Under the pieces are notes generated by a model. The model worked only from the letters and a program-made list of their open reading frames with translations, had not been told where the DNA came from and did no database searches. A program made the position numbers and the translations under genes. From Desertibaculum subflavum (GTDB taxonomy: Bacteria; Pseudomonadota; Alphaproteobacteria; Ferrovibrionales; Ferrovibrionaceae): a stretch of DNA of 64,000 nt. Location: NCBI GenBank assembly GCA_003576705.1, contig QOZS01000007.1, forward strand, positions 62,001 through 126,000, in the 5' to 3' direction. This document shows, in pieces, positions 44,720 to 53,475 of this stretch; position 1 is the stretch's first letter, and the number at the start of each line of letters is the position of its first letter.

Positions 44720-46237
44720 ATGAACGAATCGCGGATCCTGTGTGCCGACATGCCGGCCGAGCGGCGCGCCATCGAGCGGCGCTATTATGCCGCCATGGCC
44801 ATGCCGTTCCTGATCGACGTGGTCATCAGCGCGATCTTCTCCGGCATCCTCGGCCTGCCCGAGCTGTTCCTGCGCAACCTGCTGACCAGCGGGCTCGTGC
44901 TCGGCCTTGGCGTGCATGTCGGGGCGCGGCTGCTCTACCGCCCGGTGCATCGCTTTCTGCTCGGCGGGGAGGACTTTGCCGGCATCGAGCGGCGGCTGAC
45001 TCAGCTGCCGCTCAGATCCGCCACGCTGGTCATGTGGTGTTATCTCCCGATGCTGGGGTTTCGCCTGTTCGCTCCGTTGGTACTGGGCGCGGCGACGATG
45101 GGCGTGCCGCTGCCGACCTGGACCGACAGCCTCGTCACCCTGGTCGTGCAGCTGCTGTTCGGCTTCGTGTTCACCTACTTCCTGATCAGCGGCTATCTCG
45201 AACGGCTCTGCCATTTCCTGTTCGAGGCGCATGGCGTCAATCTCAGCCTGTTCTTCGGCCGCTTCTCCTTCAAGGTGGCGATCGCGCTGATCTTCGTCTC
45301 GCTCGCGCCGCTGGCGCTGATCGCCGGCGAGATCGTCAGCTATGACGGCGAGCGGCTGATGCGCGAGGTGGCGATCGACCTGATCGGGGCCACATTTGCG
45401 CTGGGCGTCACGCTGTTCTGGGTCTCGCGCGCGCTGACGCGACCGCTCTCTCGGCTCGAGACCGGCATCGGCGCCGTTGCCGACGGCGATCTCTCGATCC
45501 GCCTGCCGGTCACGTCGAACGAGGAGATCGGCAAGGTCACTTCGCATTTCAACCGCATGGTCGAAGGTCTGCGCGATCGCCGCCGCATCCGCGAGACCTT
45601 CGGCAAGTATGTCAGCGAGACGGTCGCCGCCGCGCTGCTGCAGGAGGCGGGCGACGGCCGTCTCAAGGGCGAGATGCGGACCTCGACCCTGATGTTCACC
45701 GACATCGAGGGCTTCACCGCGCTTTCCGAGCGGCTGCAGCCCGACACGCTGATCGCGGTGCTGAACGAATATCTCGAAGTGGTGCTGGAGCCGATCCAGC
45801 GCCATGGCGGCGTGGTCAACAGCTTCAGCGGCGACGGCCTGTTCGCCAGCTTCAACCTGCCGCTCGCCAACGAGCGTCATGCGGAATGCGCCATCGCGGC
45901 CGCGCTGGCAATCCAGCAGGCCCTGGCGCCGCGGGTCTTCACCGGCGGCGTCCGGCTGAAGACGCGGATCGGCATCAACACCGGCATGGTGGTCGGTGGC
46001 ACGATCGGCGCCGGCGAACGGCTCGGCTATACGCTGCTCGGCGATGCGGTGAATATGGCAGCCCGGCTGCAGGAGCTGAACAAGGCGCATGGCACGCGCA
46101 TCCTGGTCAGCGAGGCGACGCGCTGCCTCGCCGCCGACGGCTTCCGCTTCCGGCGCATCGGCGAGGTGCCGATCCGCGGCCGCAGCGAAACCCTGGAGTT
46201 GCACACTCTGGAGGAAACCGTCGGAACCACGGCGTGA
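44720..46237 (+). CDS. Membrane adenylate/guanylate cyclase with HAMP domain
   Basis: Protein of about 505 residues: six or so N-terminal helices (about 30-240), a HAMP domain (RALTRPLSRLETGIGAVADGDLSIRLPV, about 240-295) and a class III cyclase domain with MFTDIEGFTALSE, FSGDGLFASFN, GINTGMVVGGTIGAGERLGYTLLGDAVNMAARLQ. Metal- and substrate-binding positions look intact. ATG 44702 is an alternative start. It is divergent from the other cyclase gene. Confidence 0.85.
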   Translation: MNESRILCADMPAERRAIERRYYAAMAMPFLIDVVISAIFSGILGLPELFLRNLLTSGLVLGLGVHVGARLLYRPVHRFLLGGEDFAGIERRLTQLPLRSATLVMWCYLPMLGFRLFAPLVLGAATMGVPLPTWTDSLVTLVVQLLFGFVFTYFLISGYLERLCHFLFEAHGVNLSLFFGRFSFKVAIALIFVSLAPLALIAGEIVSYDGERLMREVAIDLIGATFALGVTLFWVSRALTRPLSRLETGIGAVADGDLSIRLPVTSNEEIGKVTSHFNRMVEGLRDRRRIRETFGKYVSETVAAALLQEAGDGRLKGEMRTSTLMFTDIEGFTALSERLQPDTLIAVLNEYLEVVLEPIQRHGGVVNSFSGDGLFASFNLPLANERHAECAIAAALAIQQALAPRVFTGGVRLKTRIGINTGMVVGGTIGAGERLGYTLLGDAVNMAARLQELNKAHGTRILVSEATRCLAADGFRFRRIGEVPIRGRSETLELHTLEETVGTTA

Positions 46238-46274
46238 TCCGCCGCGTTGGCATCTCGGGGGGGATCGCCCCGAT

Positions 46275-46883
46275 ATGCAAAGGATTCCTCAGGTGCAGTC
46301 GCCACTCGAACTCAGCTTCAACAACATGGACGCGTCCGACGCCGCCAAGGCGATGGTGGAGGCGCGCGCCGCGCGCCTGGACGAGCGCTTCGACGGCATC
46401 ACCAGCTGCCATGTCTGGATCGATGCCGAGCAGCGGAGCGCCACCGGCGGCACGGCGCGCAACGTCACCTACGACGTTCGGATCGAGCTCCGCGTGCCGG
46501 GCACCGAACTCGCGGTGAACTCCAAGCCCGGCGATGTCCGCGCCCATACCGACCTGCGGATCGCGATTCGCGATTCCTTCGACGCCTTGGAACGTCAGCT
46601 CGCCGGCTATGCCGAGAAGCTCAGGCGCGAGGTCAAGGCCCATGATGCGCCGCTGCAGGGGAAGGTGCTGCGCCTGTTCGCGGCCCAGGGCTATGGCTTC
46701 GTTGCGACCACCGATGGCCGCGAAGTGTATTTTCATCGCAACTCTGTGACCGAGGACGGCTTCGGCTCGCTTGACGTGGGCACCCCGGTGCAGCTGACTG
46801 TCATCGATGGTGAAAGTCCCGATGGCCCGCAGGCCACGACGGTGCGGCCGATCCGTCCGCGGCAGCTGGAACGACAGCCCTAG
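46275..46883 (+). CDS. HPF/RaiA-like domain fused to a cold-shock domain
   Basis: Protein of 202 residues. Residues 10-115 resemble the S30AE ribosome-hibernation fold (LELSFNNMDASDAAKAMVEARAARLDERFDGITSCHVWID, then IELRVPGTELAV). Residues 128-197 are a cold-shock domain with RNA-binding motif GYGFVATTDGREVYFHRNSV. The fusion would bind ribosomes and RNA together. ATG 46275. It is downstream of the cyclase with 37 bases between. Confidence 0.8.
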   Translation: MQRIPQVQSPLELSFNNMDASDAAKAMVEARAARLDERFDGITSCHVWIDAEQRSATGGTARNVTYDVRIELRVPGTELAVNSKPGDVRAHTDLRIAIRDSFDALERQLAGYAEKLRREVKAHDAPLQGKVLRLFAAQGYGFVATTDGREVYFHRNSVTEDGFGSLDVGTPVQLTVIDGESPDGPQATTVRPIRPRQLERQP

Positions 46884-46890
46884 CGTGGGC

Positions 46891-48528
46891 GTGGCTGCGT
46901 ACACGAAGAAGGGCGGGTTGCGATTCGGTGCCGCGCTGTGGCTCGCGCTGACGTTAGCCGGCCAGCCGGCTCTCGCGCAGGCGCCACTCGCACCGCCCGC
47001 GCCGATCGAGAAGCCGGGCCCCATCCCGGCGGTGCAGCGCGAGGCCGTCACCAGCCGCCACACCCTGACGATCGGCGACAAGAGCCTCGATTACACTGCC
47101 GAGATCGGCACCGTGATCGTGACGGCCAACGATGGCGAGCGCCAGGGCGAGATGTTTTACACCGCCTATCGCTTGGCCGAGGCCGAGCCGCGCGACCGGC
47201 CGATCGCCTTCGTGGTCAATGGCGGGCCGGGCGCCGCTTCGGCCTATCTGCATCTCGGCGCGCTCGGGCCGAAGATCGTCCGTTTCAACGACGACGGCTC
47301 GATTCCGCCGCCGCCGGCGCGCCTCGTCGCCAATGCGGAGACTTGGCTGCCCTTCGCCGATCTCGTCTTCATCGATCCGATCGGCACCGGCTTCAGCCGC
47401 TCGCTCAAGCCGGCGGAGAAGGAGAAGCCGCAGGCCGCATCCGAAGAGGATCCGCGTGACGACAGCTTCTGGGGCGTGGAAGCCGACAAGCGGGCGCTGA
47501 CCGAGTTCATCCGCCTCTACCTCACGCGCACGCATCGCTGGCTTTCGCCGGTCTTCCTGGTGGGGGAGAGCTATGGCGGCTTCCGCGTCGCGGTGCTGGT
47601 CGAGTCGCTGCCGGAGGATATCGGGGTGGCGCCGGCGGGGGCCGTGCTGGTGTCGCCCGTACTGGAATTCAGCCTTCTCTACGGCGATGCGTACAGGCCG
47701 ATGCATTGGGTGACGCTTCTGCCGAGCTATGCCGCGACCGCCGCGGCGCATGGCCGTCAGAAGGCGGGTGGCGAGGCCGCGGCCGGGGCAGAGGATGTCG
47801 AGGCCTTCGCGGTCGGCTCTTATCTCGGCCTGCTGGTCGGCCCGAAGCCGGCGCCGGGCGCCGAGGAGAGCGCGCAGCGCCGCGCCACCTGGGCGCGGCT
47901 CGCCGAGCTCACCGGCATTGACGAGGAGACGCTACGCCGGCACCGCGGCCGCCTGTCGCGCGGCCTGTTCGCCAAGGCTCTGTTGCGCGACCAGGGGCGT
48001 GTGCTCAGCGCCTATGACGGCACCGTAACGGCGCCGGATCCCGCGCCCGGCCGGGCCGAGGCCTGGGGTCCCGATCCGTTGCTGGCGGCGCTCACCGCCC
48101 CGCTCACTTCGGCTTTCAACGCCTATGTGCGCGACGAGCTCAACTTCAAGACCGAGCTGCGCTACCACCTGCTCAACCGCGACGTCTCGCGGCGCTGGGC
48201 CTGGCGCGGCGGCAACCGCAGCCAAGGCTATATCGGCGCCGCCGACGACCTGAAGACGGCGATGTCGGTCAATCCCGACCTGCGCCTGCTGATCGTGCAT
48301 GGCCGCTACGACCTGGTGACGCCCTATTTCGCTTCGACCTATGTGATCGACCGCATGGATCTCGGCCCCGCGCTTGCCGATCAGCTGACGCTTCAGGTCT
48401 ACGATGGCGGGCACATGTTCTACACCCATGCGAAAAGCCGAAAGCTCTTCCGCGACCACGCGGAAAAGCTGTTCGCGGATGCGCTGGCGGTGCGCGTCCG
48501 GCCGCCGGTGCCCGCGCCGGCGAAATAG
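46891..48528 (+). CDS. S10 family serine carboxypeptidase-like peptidase
   Basis: Exported enzyme of about 545 residues with catalytic motif GESYGGF (Ser about 230), Asp in HGRYDLVTPY and His in YDGGHMFYTH. N-terminal signal-like stretch LRFGAALWLALTLAGQPALAQ. The oxyanion motif FVVNGGPGAAS is present. No ATG fits; GTG 46885 or 46891, or TTG 46918, are the candidates. It acts in the periplasm on peptides. Confidence 0.83.
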   Translation: MAAYTKKGGLRFGAALWLALTLAGQPALAQAPLAPPAPIEKPGPIPAVQREAVTSRHTLTIGDKSLDYTAEIGTVIVTANDGERQGEMFYTAYRLAEAEPRDRPIAFVVNGGPGAASAYLHLGALGPKIVRFNDDGSIPPPPARLVANAETWLPFADLVFIDPIGTGFSRSLKPAEKEKPQAASEEDPRDDSFWGVEADKRALTEFIRLYLTRTHRWLSPVFLVGESYGGFRVAVLVESLPEDIGVAPAGAVLVSPVLEFSLLYGDAYRPMHWVTLLPSYAATAAAHGRQKAGGEAAAGAEDVEAFAVGSYLGLLVGPKPAPGAEESAQRRATWARLAELTGIDEETLRRHRGRLSRGLFAKALLRDQGRVLSAYDGTVTAPDPAPGRAEAWGPDPLLAALTAPLTSAFNAYVRDELNFKTELRYHLLNRDVSRRWAWRGGNRSQGYIGAADDLKTAMSVNPDLRLLIVHGRYDLVTPYFASTYVIDRMDLGPALADQLTLQVYDGGHMFYTHAKSRKLFRDHAEKLFADALAVRVRPPVPAPAK

Positions 48529-48537
48529 CGCGGACCG

Positions 48538-49116
48538 CTACCGCGCCTCTGTCCAGCTCTCGGAGAAGGCAAGGGCCGAGGTGCTGAACGGCCGCCCCTC
48601 GCGCTCGCGCGGCCAGGATCGTCCAGCCGCCGCCACGCCATTGAGCGTGAGGCGCGTGGACGCCGCGGGGATCAGCACCGTGCAGACGCCGTAGGGGCGG
48701 TTCGGCAGCTGGTTCGGCAGGATGTGCAGCAGCAGCGGATCGCCGATATCGTGCCAGGTCAGCGCGACTTCCTCGCCCCGCGCCACCAGGCTCTCGGTCC
48801 AGAAATAACGCGGGTCGCCGGATTTCGAGAACGTGGCCTCGGTCACCGGAATGCCGGTGTCCTTCAGCTCGGCGTTCAGCATGCCCTGCACGGTCTGCTG
48901 CAGCCAGCGCGCCATGGCGATGTTGTCGGACCAGATACGCCAGCGGTTCTGGGTCAGCTCGCTCTTGAGGTAGAGCACATGGCCCGGGCCGCCGGGCGAG
49001 AACAGGATGCGCCAGAAGCTCGCCTCCGTGCTGTTCGGATCGCCGTCCTTCGCGGAGAGCCGGATGAACGGGTTCTCGCCGGTGACGATGACGCGGTTCG
49101 GGTCGGACGTTGACAT
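48538..49116 (-). CDS. Conserved protein of unknown function
   Basis: Soluble-looking protein of 192 residues starting MSTSDPNRVIVTGENPFIRLS. It has WRILFSPGGPGHVLYLKSELTQNRWRIWSDNIAMARWLQQTVQGML and a C-terminal GVCTVLIPAASTRLTLNG. No helix-turn-helix, transmembrane or cysteine motif. I do not recognise the family. It converges with the S10 peptidase and is divergent from a GST gene. Confidence 0.6.
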   Translation of the reverse strand: MSTSDPNRVIVTGENPFIRLSAKDGDPNSTEASFWRILFSPGGPGHVLYLKSELTQNRWRIWSDNIAMARWLQQTVQGMLNAELKDTGIPVTEATFSKSGDPRYFWTESLVARGEEVALTWHDIGDPLLLHILPNQLPNRPYGVCTVLIPAASTRLTLNGVAAAGRSWPREREGRPFSTSALAFSESWTEAR

Positions 49117-49179
49117 AGCGTGCTTGCTCCTTCTGGTCGGCATGCGACTATGGCGCCTTCCCGATCCGGAGGCGCCGCG

Positions 49180-49809
49180 GTGCTCAAGCTCTTCTACACG
49201 CCAAATACCTGCGCGCTGGCATCGCACATTATACTGGAGGATGTCGGTGCCGCGTATGAAACAGTGCGCATCGATTTCCGCCGCGAGGAGCAGCGCAAGC
49301 CGGAATACCTCGCGGTCAATCCCAAGGGGCGCGTGCCGGCGCTGGTCACCGAGCGTGGCGTGCTGACCGAGACGCCCGCCATCCTGGTCTTCCTCGCCCA
49401 GCTTTTCCCGGCCGCGCGCCTGGCGCCGATCGACGATCCCTTCGCCTTCGCCGAGATGCAATCGTTCAACAGCTATCTCTGCTCGACCGTGCACGTTGCG
49501 CATGCGCATCGCATGCGCGGCTATCGCTGGGCCGATGATCCGGCCGCGCTTCAGGCGATGCAGCGCAAAGTGCCGCAATCGGTCGGCGACGCCTTCGCGC
49601 TGATCGAGCAGGGCATTCTGCGCGGCCCCTGGGTGATGGGCGAGGCCTACACGATCTGCGATCCCTATCTCTTCACGCTCGCGCAATGGCTGGAGGCCGA
49701 CGGCGTCGATCTCGCGCGCCTGCCGCGGGTATTGGCGCATCGCGAACGCATGGCGGCGCGCGATGCCGTGAAGCGCGCCGTGGCCATGGAGCTCGATCCG
49801 AAGACGTAA
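49180..49809 (+). CDS. Glutathione S-transferase family protein
   Basis: Protein of 209 residues with an N-terminal thioredoxin fold (LKLFYTPNTCALASHIILEDVGAAYE) where the beta-class catalytic Cys appears as the C in NTCALAS, and a GSH-binding segment VPALVTERGVLTETPAIL. The C-terminal helical domain ends at PKT. The start is GTG 49180 with GGAG eight bases upstream; ATG 49150 is an alternative. Confidence 0.87.
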   Translation: MLKLFYTPNTCALASHIILEDVGAAYETVRIDFRREEQRKPEYLAVNPKGRVPALVTERGVLTETPAILVFLAQLFPAARLAPIDDPFAFAEMQSFNSYLCSTVHVAHAHRMRGYRWADDPAALQAMQRKVPQSVGDAFALIEQGILRGPWVMGEAYTICDPYLFTLAQWLEADGVDLARLPRVLAHRERMAARDAVKRAVAMELDPKT

Positions 49810-49835
49810 CAACGAAACTCGAGGAGGAATGCCCG

Positions 49836-50387
49836 ATGTCCCGCTTGCCCCCGATTCCGGATGAGAAGCTCAACGACTCCCAGCGCAAGGTGGTCGATGC
49901 CATCAAATCGGGCCCGCGCGGGCGGGTCGGCGGGCCGTTCCCGGCATTGCTGCGCAATCCCGACCTCGCCGGTCGCGTTGCCCATCTGGGCGAGCTGCTG
50001 CGCTTCGGCACCTCGCTGCCGCCGCGCCTGTCGGAACTGGCGATCCTGCTCACCGCGCGCGCCTGGACGGCGCAATACGAGTGGTACGCGCATGCCAAGC
50101 TGGCGCGGCAAGGCGGGCTCGCCGATACCGTCATCGAGGCGATCCGCCTGAAGCAGCGCCCGGCGGCGATGCAGGCGGACGAAACAATCGTCTACGACTT
50201 CTGCAGCGAGCTGCACGCCAATCGCAAGGTCGGCGACAAGGCCTATCAGGCGGCCAAGGCGGCCTTCGGCGAGGCCGGCGTGGTGGAGCTGCTCGCGATC
50301 AGCGGCTACTACGTCCTGGTCTCGATGGTGCTGAACGTGGCCCAGGTGCCGCTGCCGGAGGGCGAGCCGATGCCGTTGGCCGACTGA
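49836..50387 (+). CDS. Carboxymuconolactone decarboxylase/AhpD-like family protein
   Basis: Protein of 183 residues of the CMD fold (LSELAILLTARAWTAQYEWYAHAKLARQGGLADTVIEAI). It lacks the CxxC of AhpD, so it is not a peroxidase-type member. GAGGAGG precedes ATG 49836. It lies 26 bases after the GST gene, probably in the same transcript, and is convergent with an SDR gene. Confidence 0.86.
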   Translation: MSRLPPIPDEKLNDSQRKVVDAIKSGPRGRVGGPFPALLRNPDLAGRVAHLGELLRFGTSLPPRLSELAILLTARAWTAQYEWYAHAKLARQGGLADTVIEAIRLKQRPAAMQADETIVYDFCSELHANRKVGDKAYQAAKAAFGEAGVVELLAISGYYVLVSMVLNVAQVPLPEGEPMPLAD

Positions 50388-50388
50388 T

Positions 50389-51432
50389 CTATCGACCGCT
50401 GCCGGGCGCCGTAACGAGGCCCAGGTCGATCAGGCTTTGCGCCGTCGCGACGATCGCGTCCTCCGCCGGGCGGAAAGCGAAACCGAGCTGTTCCCGCGCC
50501 TTTCGATTCGAGATCGGCCGCGCCTTGCCGAGGTCCGGCAATGCGGCCCTGAGGGTCGCGTCGAATATCGCGGCCAGCCGCACGACGAAATCGGGCAGTT
50601 CCCGGGTCGGCAGCTTGCGTCGGAAAGCGGGAAAACGTTCGAGCAGGATGTGGCCGATATCCTTGAGCCACAATGTCTCGCCGGCGCAGACGAAGCGTTC
50701 GCCGGCCGCCTTCGGGGCGAGCATGGCGTCGACATGCATCGCCGCGACATCGCGGGCATCGACGATGGAGAATTGCAGCCGCGGCAGCGCCGGGTACTTG
50801 CCCAGCAGGAACATCCGGATCACATCGGCCGAGCCGCCGATATCGCGGTCCAGCGCGGGACCGAGAATCAGGCCCGGATTGATCACCGCGAGCCGCATCC
50901 CGGATTTGTCTTCGGCGATGAAGTCCCAGGCGGCGCGCTCGGCCAGGGTCTTGGAGAGCGAGTAGGGCGAGATGGTCGGGCTGGCCGCATCCGACCAATC
51001 GGCCTCGGTGTAGATCCGTCCGGGGGAATCCGGGTGTCCGGACGTGATCGCGGCCACGGATGACGTGAGCACGGCGCGTTCGACGCCCGCCCGCGCCGCC
51101 GCCGCCAGCGCGCGGCGCGTGCCGCCGACGGCCGGGGTCACGAGCTCGTTCGGGTCCTTCGGCACCTGCAGCGGGAATGGCGAGGCGACATGCATCAGGT
51201 AGCGGCATCCTGCTGCCGCTTCGTTCCAACCCTGGTCTTTCGTCAGGTCGAGCGTCGCGAAATCGAGCCGCCCTGAGGGATCGACCAATTTGGCAACCGC
51301 GGCAACGACCTCAGCCGCGGTCGTCGGGCGCCGCAACGTGCCGCGGACGTCAAACCCGCGTGCCAGCAGGGCTGCGATACAGTGCTTGGCCAGGAAACCG
51401 CTGGCGCCGGTAACCAGGACTCGGTCGGCCAT
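50389..51432 (-). CDS. NAD(P)-dependent SDR, dihydroflavonol/cinnamoyl-CoA-reductase-like
   Basis: Extended SDR of 347 residues: cofactor motif VTGASGFLAKH (4-14), RGTLRRP, and catalytic Tyr-Lys in SPYSLSKTLAE (about 175-185). The substrate is probably a small aldehyde or ketone. The gene is divergent from the VOC protein and convergent with the CMD gene, overlapping none. Confidence 0.87.
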   Translation of the reverse strand: MADRVLVTGASGFLAKHCIAALLARGFDVRGTLRRPTTAAEVVAAVAKLVDPSGRLDFATLDLTKDQGWNEAAAGCRYLMHVASPFPLQVPKDPNELVTPAVGGTRRALAAAARAGVERAVLTSSVAAITSGHPDSPGRIYTEADWSDAASPTISPYSLSKTLAERAAWDFIAEDKSGMRLAVINPGLILGPALDRDIGGSADVIRMFLLGKYPALPRLQFSIVDARDVAAMHVDAMLAPKAAGERFVCAGETLWLKDIGHILLERFPAFRRKLPTRELPDFVVRLAAIFDATLRAALPDLGKARPISNRKAREQLGFAFRPAEDAIVATAQSLIDLGLVTAPGSGR

Positions 51433-51526
51433 GCTAGCCCCATTGCCCTTGATTGAAGGCGAGGCTCATACTGGCCCAACGTCGCGTCCCGGGCCAGCCT
51501 GGGACTCGATCCGATCGAGGGAGGGT

Positions 51527-52111
51527 ATGGCCATGGTGGCGCCGAGCAAGTTCGCCCATGTCGTCTACAAGACGCATCAATACGAGGTGATGATCGACTG
51601 GTACTGCCGCATCTTCGAGGCCAAGGTGCAGCACCGGGACGATCGGCTCGCCTTCCTCACCTATGACGACGAGCATCACCGTTTCGCCTTCCTGAATCTC
51701 GGCCCGGCACCGGCCGATGCGGGCCCGCGCGACAAGATGGCGGTGGGCGTGCACCACCTGGCCTATACGTGGAAGAATCTCGGCGAGCTGGTCGATACCT
51801 ACAAGCGGCTGAAGGCGCAGGGCGTCGTGCCGGTCAGGCCGATCCGGCACGGCATGACCCTCTCGATGTATTACGAGGACCCGGACCAGAACATGCTGGA
51901 ATTCCAGGTCGACCTCGTCACCGTCGAGGCGGCCAACGCCTTCATGGACAGCCCCGCCTTCGACGCCAACCCGATCGGCGAGCCGTTCGATCCCGACGAG
52001 CTCGCGGCGCGCTTCGATGCCGGCAAGCCGGTCGACGACCTGATCTTTCGCTCGGACCAGCCGGAAAGCGGGCTGAAGCAACGGGCCGAAGCGGCACCGG
52101 TGCCGGCCTGA
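51527..52111 (+). CDS. VOC family (glyoxalase/extradiol-dioxygenase-like) protein
   Basis: Protein of 194 residues with metal ligands of the VOC fold in FAHVVYKT (His), GVHHLAYTW (His) and DQNMLEFQVD (Glu), so a 2-His-1-carboxylate site is complete. GGGAGGG precedes ATG 51527. The family includes extradiol dioxygenases and isomerases. Confidence 0.86.
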   Translation: MAMVAPSKFAHVVYKTHQYEVMIDWYCRIFEAKVQHRDDRLAFLTYDDEHHRFAFLNLGPAPADAGPRDKMAVGVHHLAYTWKNLGELVDTYKRLKAQGVVPVRPIRHGMTLSMYYEDPDQNMLEFQVDLVTVEAANAFMDSPAFDANPIGEPFDPDELAARFDAGKPVDDLIFRSDQPESGLKQRAEAAPVPA

Positions 52112-52127
52112 GCGGCGGGATTTAGGC

Positions 52128-52799
52128 ATGCATCTCGGATTGATCGGCGGCATCGGGCCGGCCGCGACCGAGTTCTACTACCGCGGCCTGATCGACCGGC
52201 ACGCGGCGGCGGGCACCTGCCCCGACCTCACCATCGCGCATGCCGATGTGCGCGACATGGTGCGCAACCTCGCGGCGCGCGATCCCGGTGCGCAGGCGGC
52301 GATCTTCGCCCGTCTGGTGCAGCGCCTGAAGGCGGCCGGCGCCGAGGCGGCCGTCGTCACCTCGATGGGCGGGCATTTCTGCATCAAGGAGCTGGAGGCG
52401 ATCTCGCCCCTGCCGATGATCAACGGCGTGAACGCCGTGGCGGAGGAGATCGCCCGTCGGGGCCTGAAGTCGATCGGCATCATGGGCACCCGCATGGTGA
52501 TGGAGAGCGGCCTGTACGGCCGGCTCACATCCATCCGCGTGGTGCTGCCCGAAGGCGAGGCGCTGCAGAAGGTGCACGAGACCTATGGCGCGATGGCGAG
52601 CGTCGGACGTATCACCGAGGCGCAGTGCCAATTCTTCCACGCGGCCGGTCGTGCCCTGGTCGATCGCGGCGCCGAGGCGGTGCTGCTCGGCGGCACCGAC
52701 TTGTTCCTCGCCTTCCAGGGCGATGATCCGGGCTACCCGGTGCTCGACAGCGCCGATATCCATGTCGAGGCGGTGTACCGGCGCTCCCTCGCCGGCTAG
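52128..52799 (+). CDS. Aspartate/glutamate racemase-family protein lacking both catalytic cysteines
   Basis: Protein of 223 residues with the family start LGLIGGIGPAATEFYYRGL. Where racemases carry the first Cys (CNTAH), this has SMGGH with Ser79, and where they have the second (GCTE), this has LGGTD with Gly189. A Cys84 nearby (GGHFC) is displaced. So the usual two-base mechanism is not supported. It follows the VOC gene by 16 bases. Its reaction is unknown. Confidence 0.78.
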   Translation: MHLGLIGGIGPAATEFYYRGLIDRHAAAGTCPDLTIAHADVRDMVRNLAARDPGAQAAIFARLVQRLKAAGAEAAVVTSMGGHFCIKELEAISPLPMINGVNAVAEEIARRGLKSIGIMGTRMVMESGLYGRLTSIRVVLPEGEALQKVHETYGAMASVGRITEAQCQFFHAAGRALVDRGAEAVLLGGTDLFLAFQGDDPGYPVLDSADIHVEAVYRRSLAG

Positions 52800-53329
52800 G
52801 CAGCCGAGCGTGCGGACAATGCGCCCTCATGGGCGAGCAGCCAACGCTTGCGGGGCAGCCCGCCGCCATAGCCGGTCAGCGAGCCGTCGCTGCCGATCAC
52901 CCGGTGGCATGGCACGATGATGCTGATCGGGTTGCTGCCATTGGCGAGACCGACGGCGCGCACCGCCTTGGGCCGGCCGATCTCGACCGCAAGCCCGCCA
53001 TAGCTCCGCGTCTCGCCGGCCGGGATATTGCGCAATGCTGCCCAGACATCGCGCTGGAACGGCGTGCCGCCGGTTTCCACCGCGAGCGTGTCGATCGCCC
53101 GCAGGTCGCCGGCGAAATAGGCCTCGACCGCGCGCCGCGCCGGCGAGGCCGGTCGCTGCTCGACGATCTCAATGCCGCGCGCGCCGTAATGCAGCCTAAG
53201 CAGCTGGCGGAACCGGCCCTCGAAATCCTCCCAGTCCAGCGCGCGTACCCGTGCCGCTTCGTCGGTCAACAGGAGGATCGTGCCGATCGCGACCGGCACG
53301 CGTTCGAGTTTCAGGGTCAGTGGCGGCAT
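52796..53329 (-). CDS. ogt: Methylated-DNA-protein-cysteine methyltransferase (Ogt)
   Basis: Protein of 177 residues; active-site motif PCHRVIG with acceptor Cys141, helix-turn-helix segment TRSYGGLAVEIGRPKAVRAVGLANGSNP, and N-terminal domain. Removes methyl groups from O6-methylguanine by self-inactivation. It overlaps the racemase-like gene by four bases at the 3' ends and is divergent from the Ada-AlkA gene, as in other adaptive-response loci. Confidence 0.94.
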   Translation of the reverse strand: MPPLTLKLERVPVAIGTILLLTDEAARVRALDWEDFEGRFRQLLRLHYGARGIEIVEQRPASPARRAVEAYFAGDLRAIDTLAVETGGTPFQRDVWAALRNIPAGETRSYGGLAVEIGRPKAVRAVGLANGSNPISIIVPCHRVIGSDGSLTGYGGGLPRKRWLLAHEGALSARSAA

Positions 53330-53475
53330 GGGACGGGACCTCGAATCGATGTCGTGGCGCGATGATGCCGGCTCGCGCCGGTCGATGCTCGCCGTTTCCG
53401 GACCTGCAAACCGGCCAAGATGCCGGCGTCCGAAAACCGCGAGACTCTGGCCGTCCTACCGGCGATCATGCGGCC
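53330..53475. promoter_or_regulatory. Divergent promoter region of ogt and the Ada-AlkA gene
   Basis: The 146 bases between the two start codons should hold promoters and a binding site for the Ada-type regulator. No clear Ada box was found by eye. Confidence 0.35.

Noticed and set aside
49836..50387. AhpD-type peroxidase
   Set aside because: The CxxC active site is absent, so only the CMD fold name is used.
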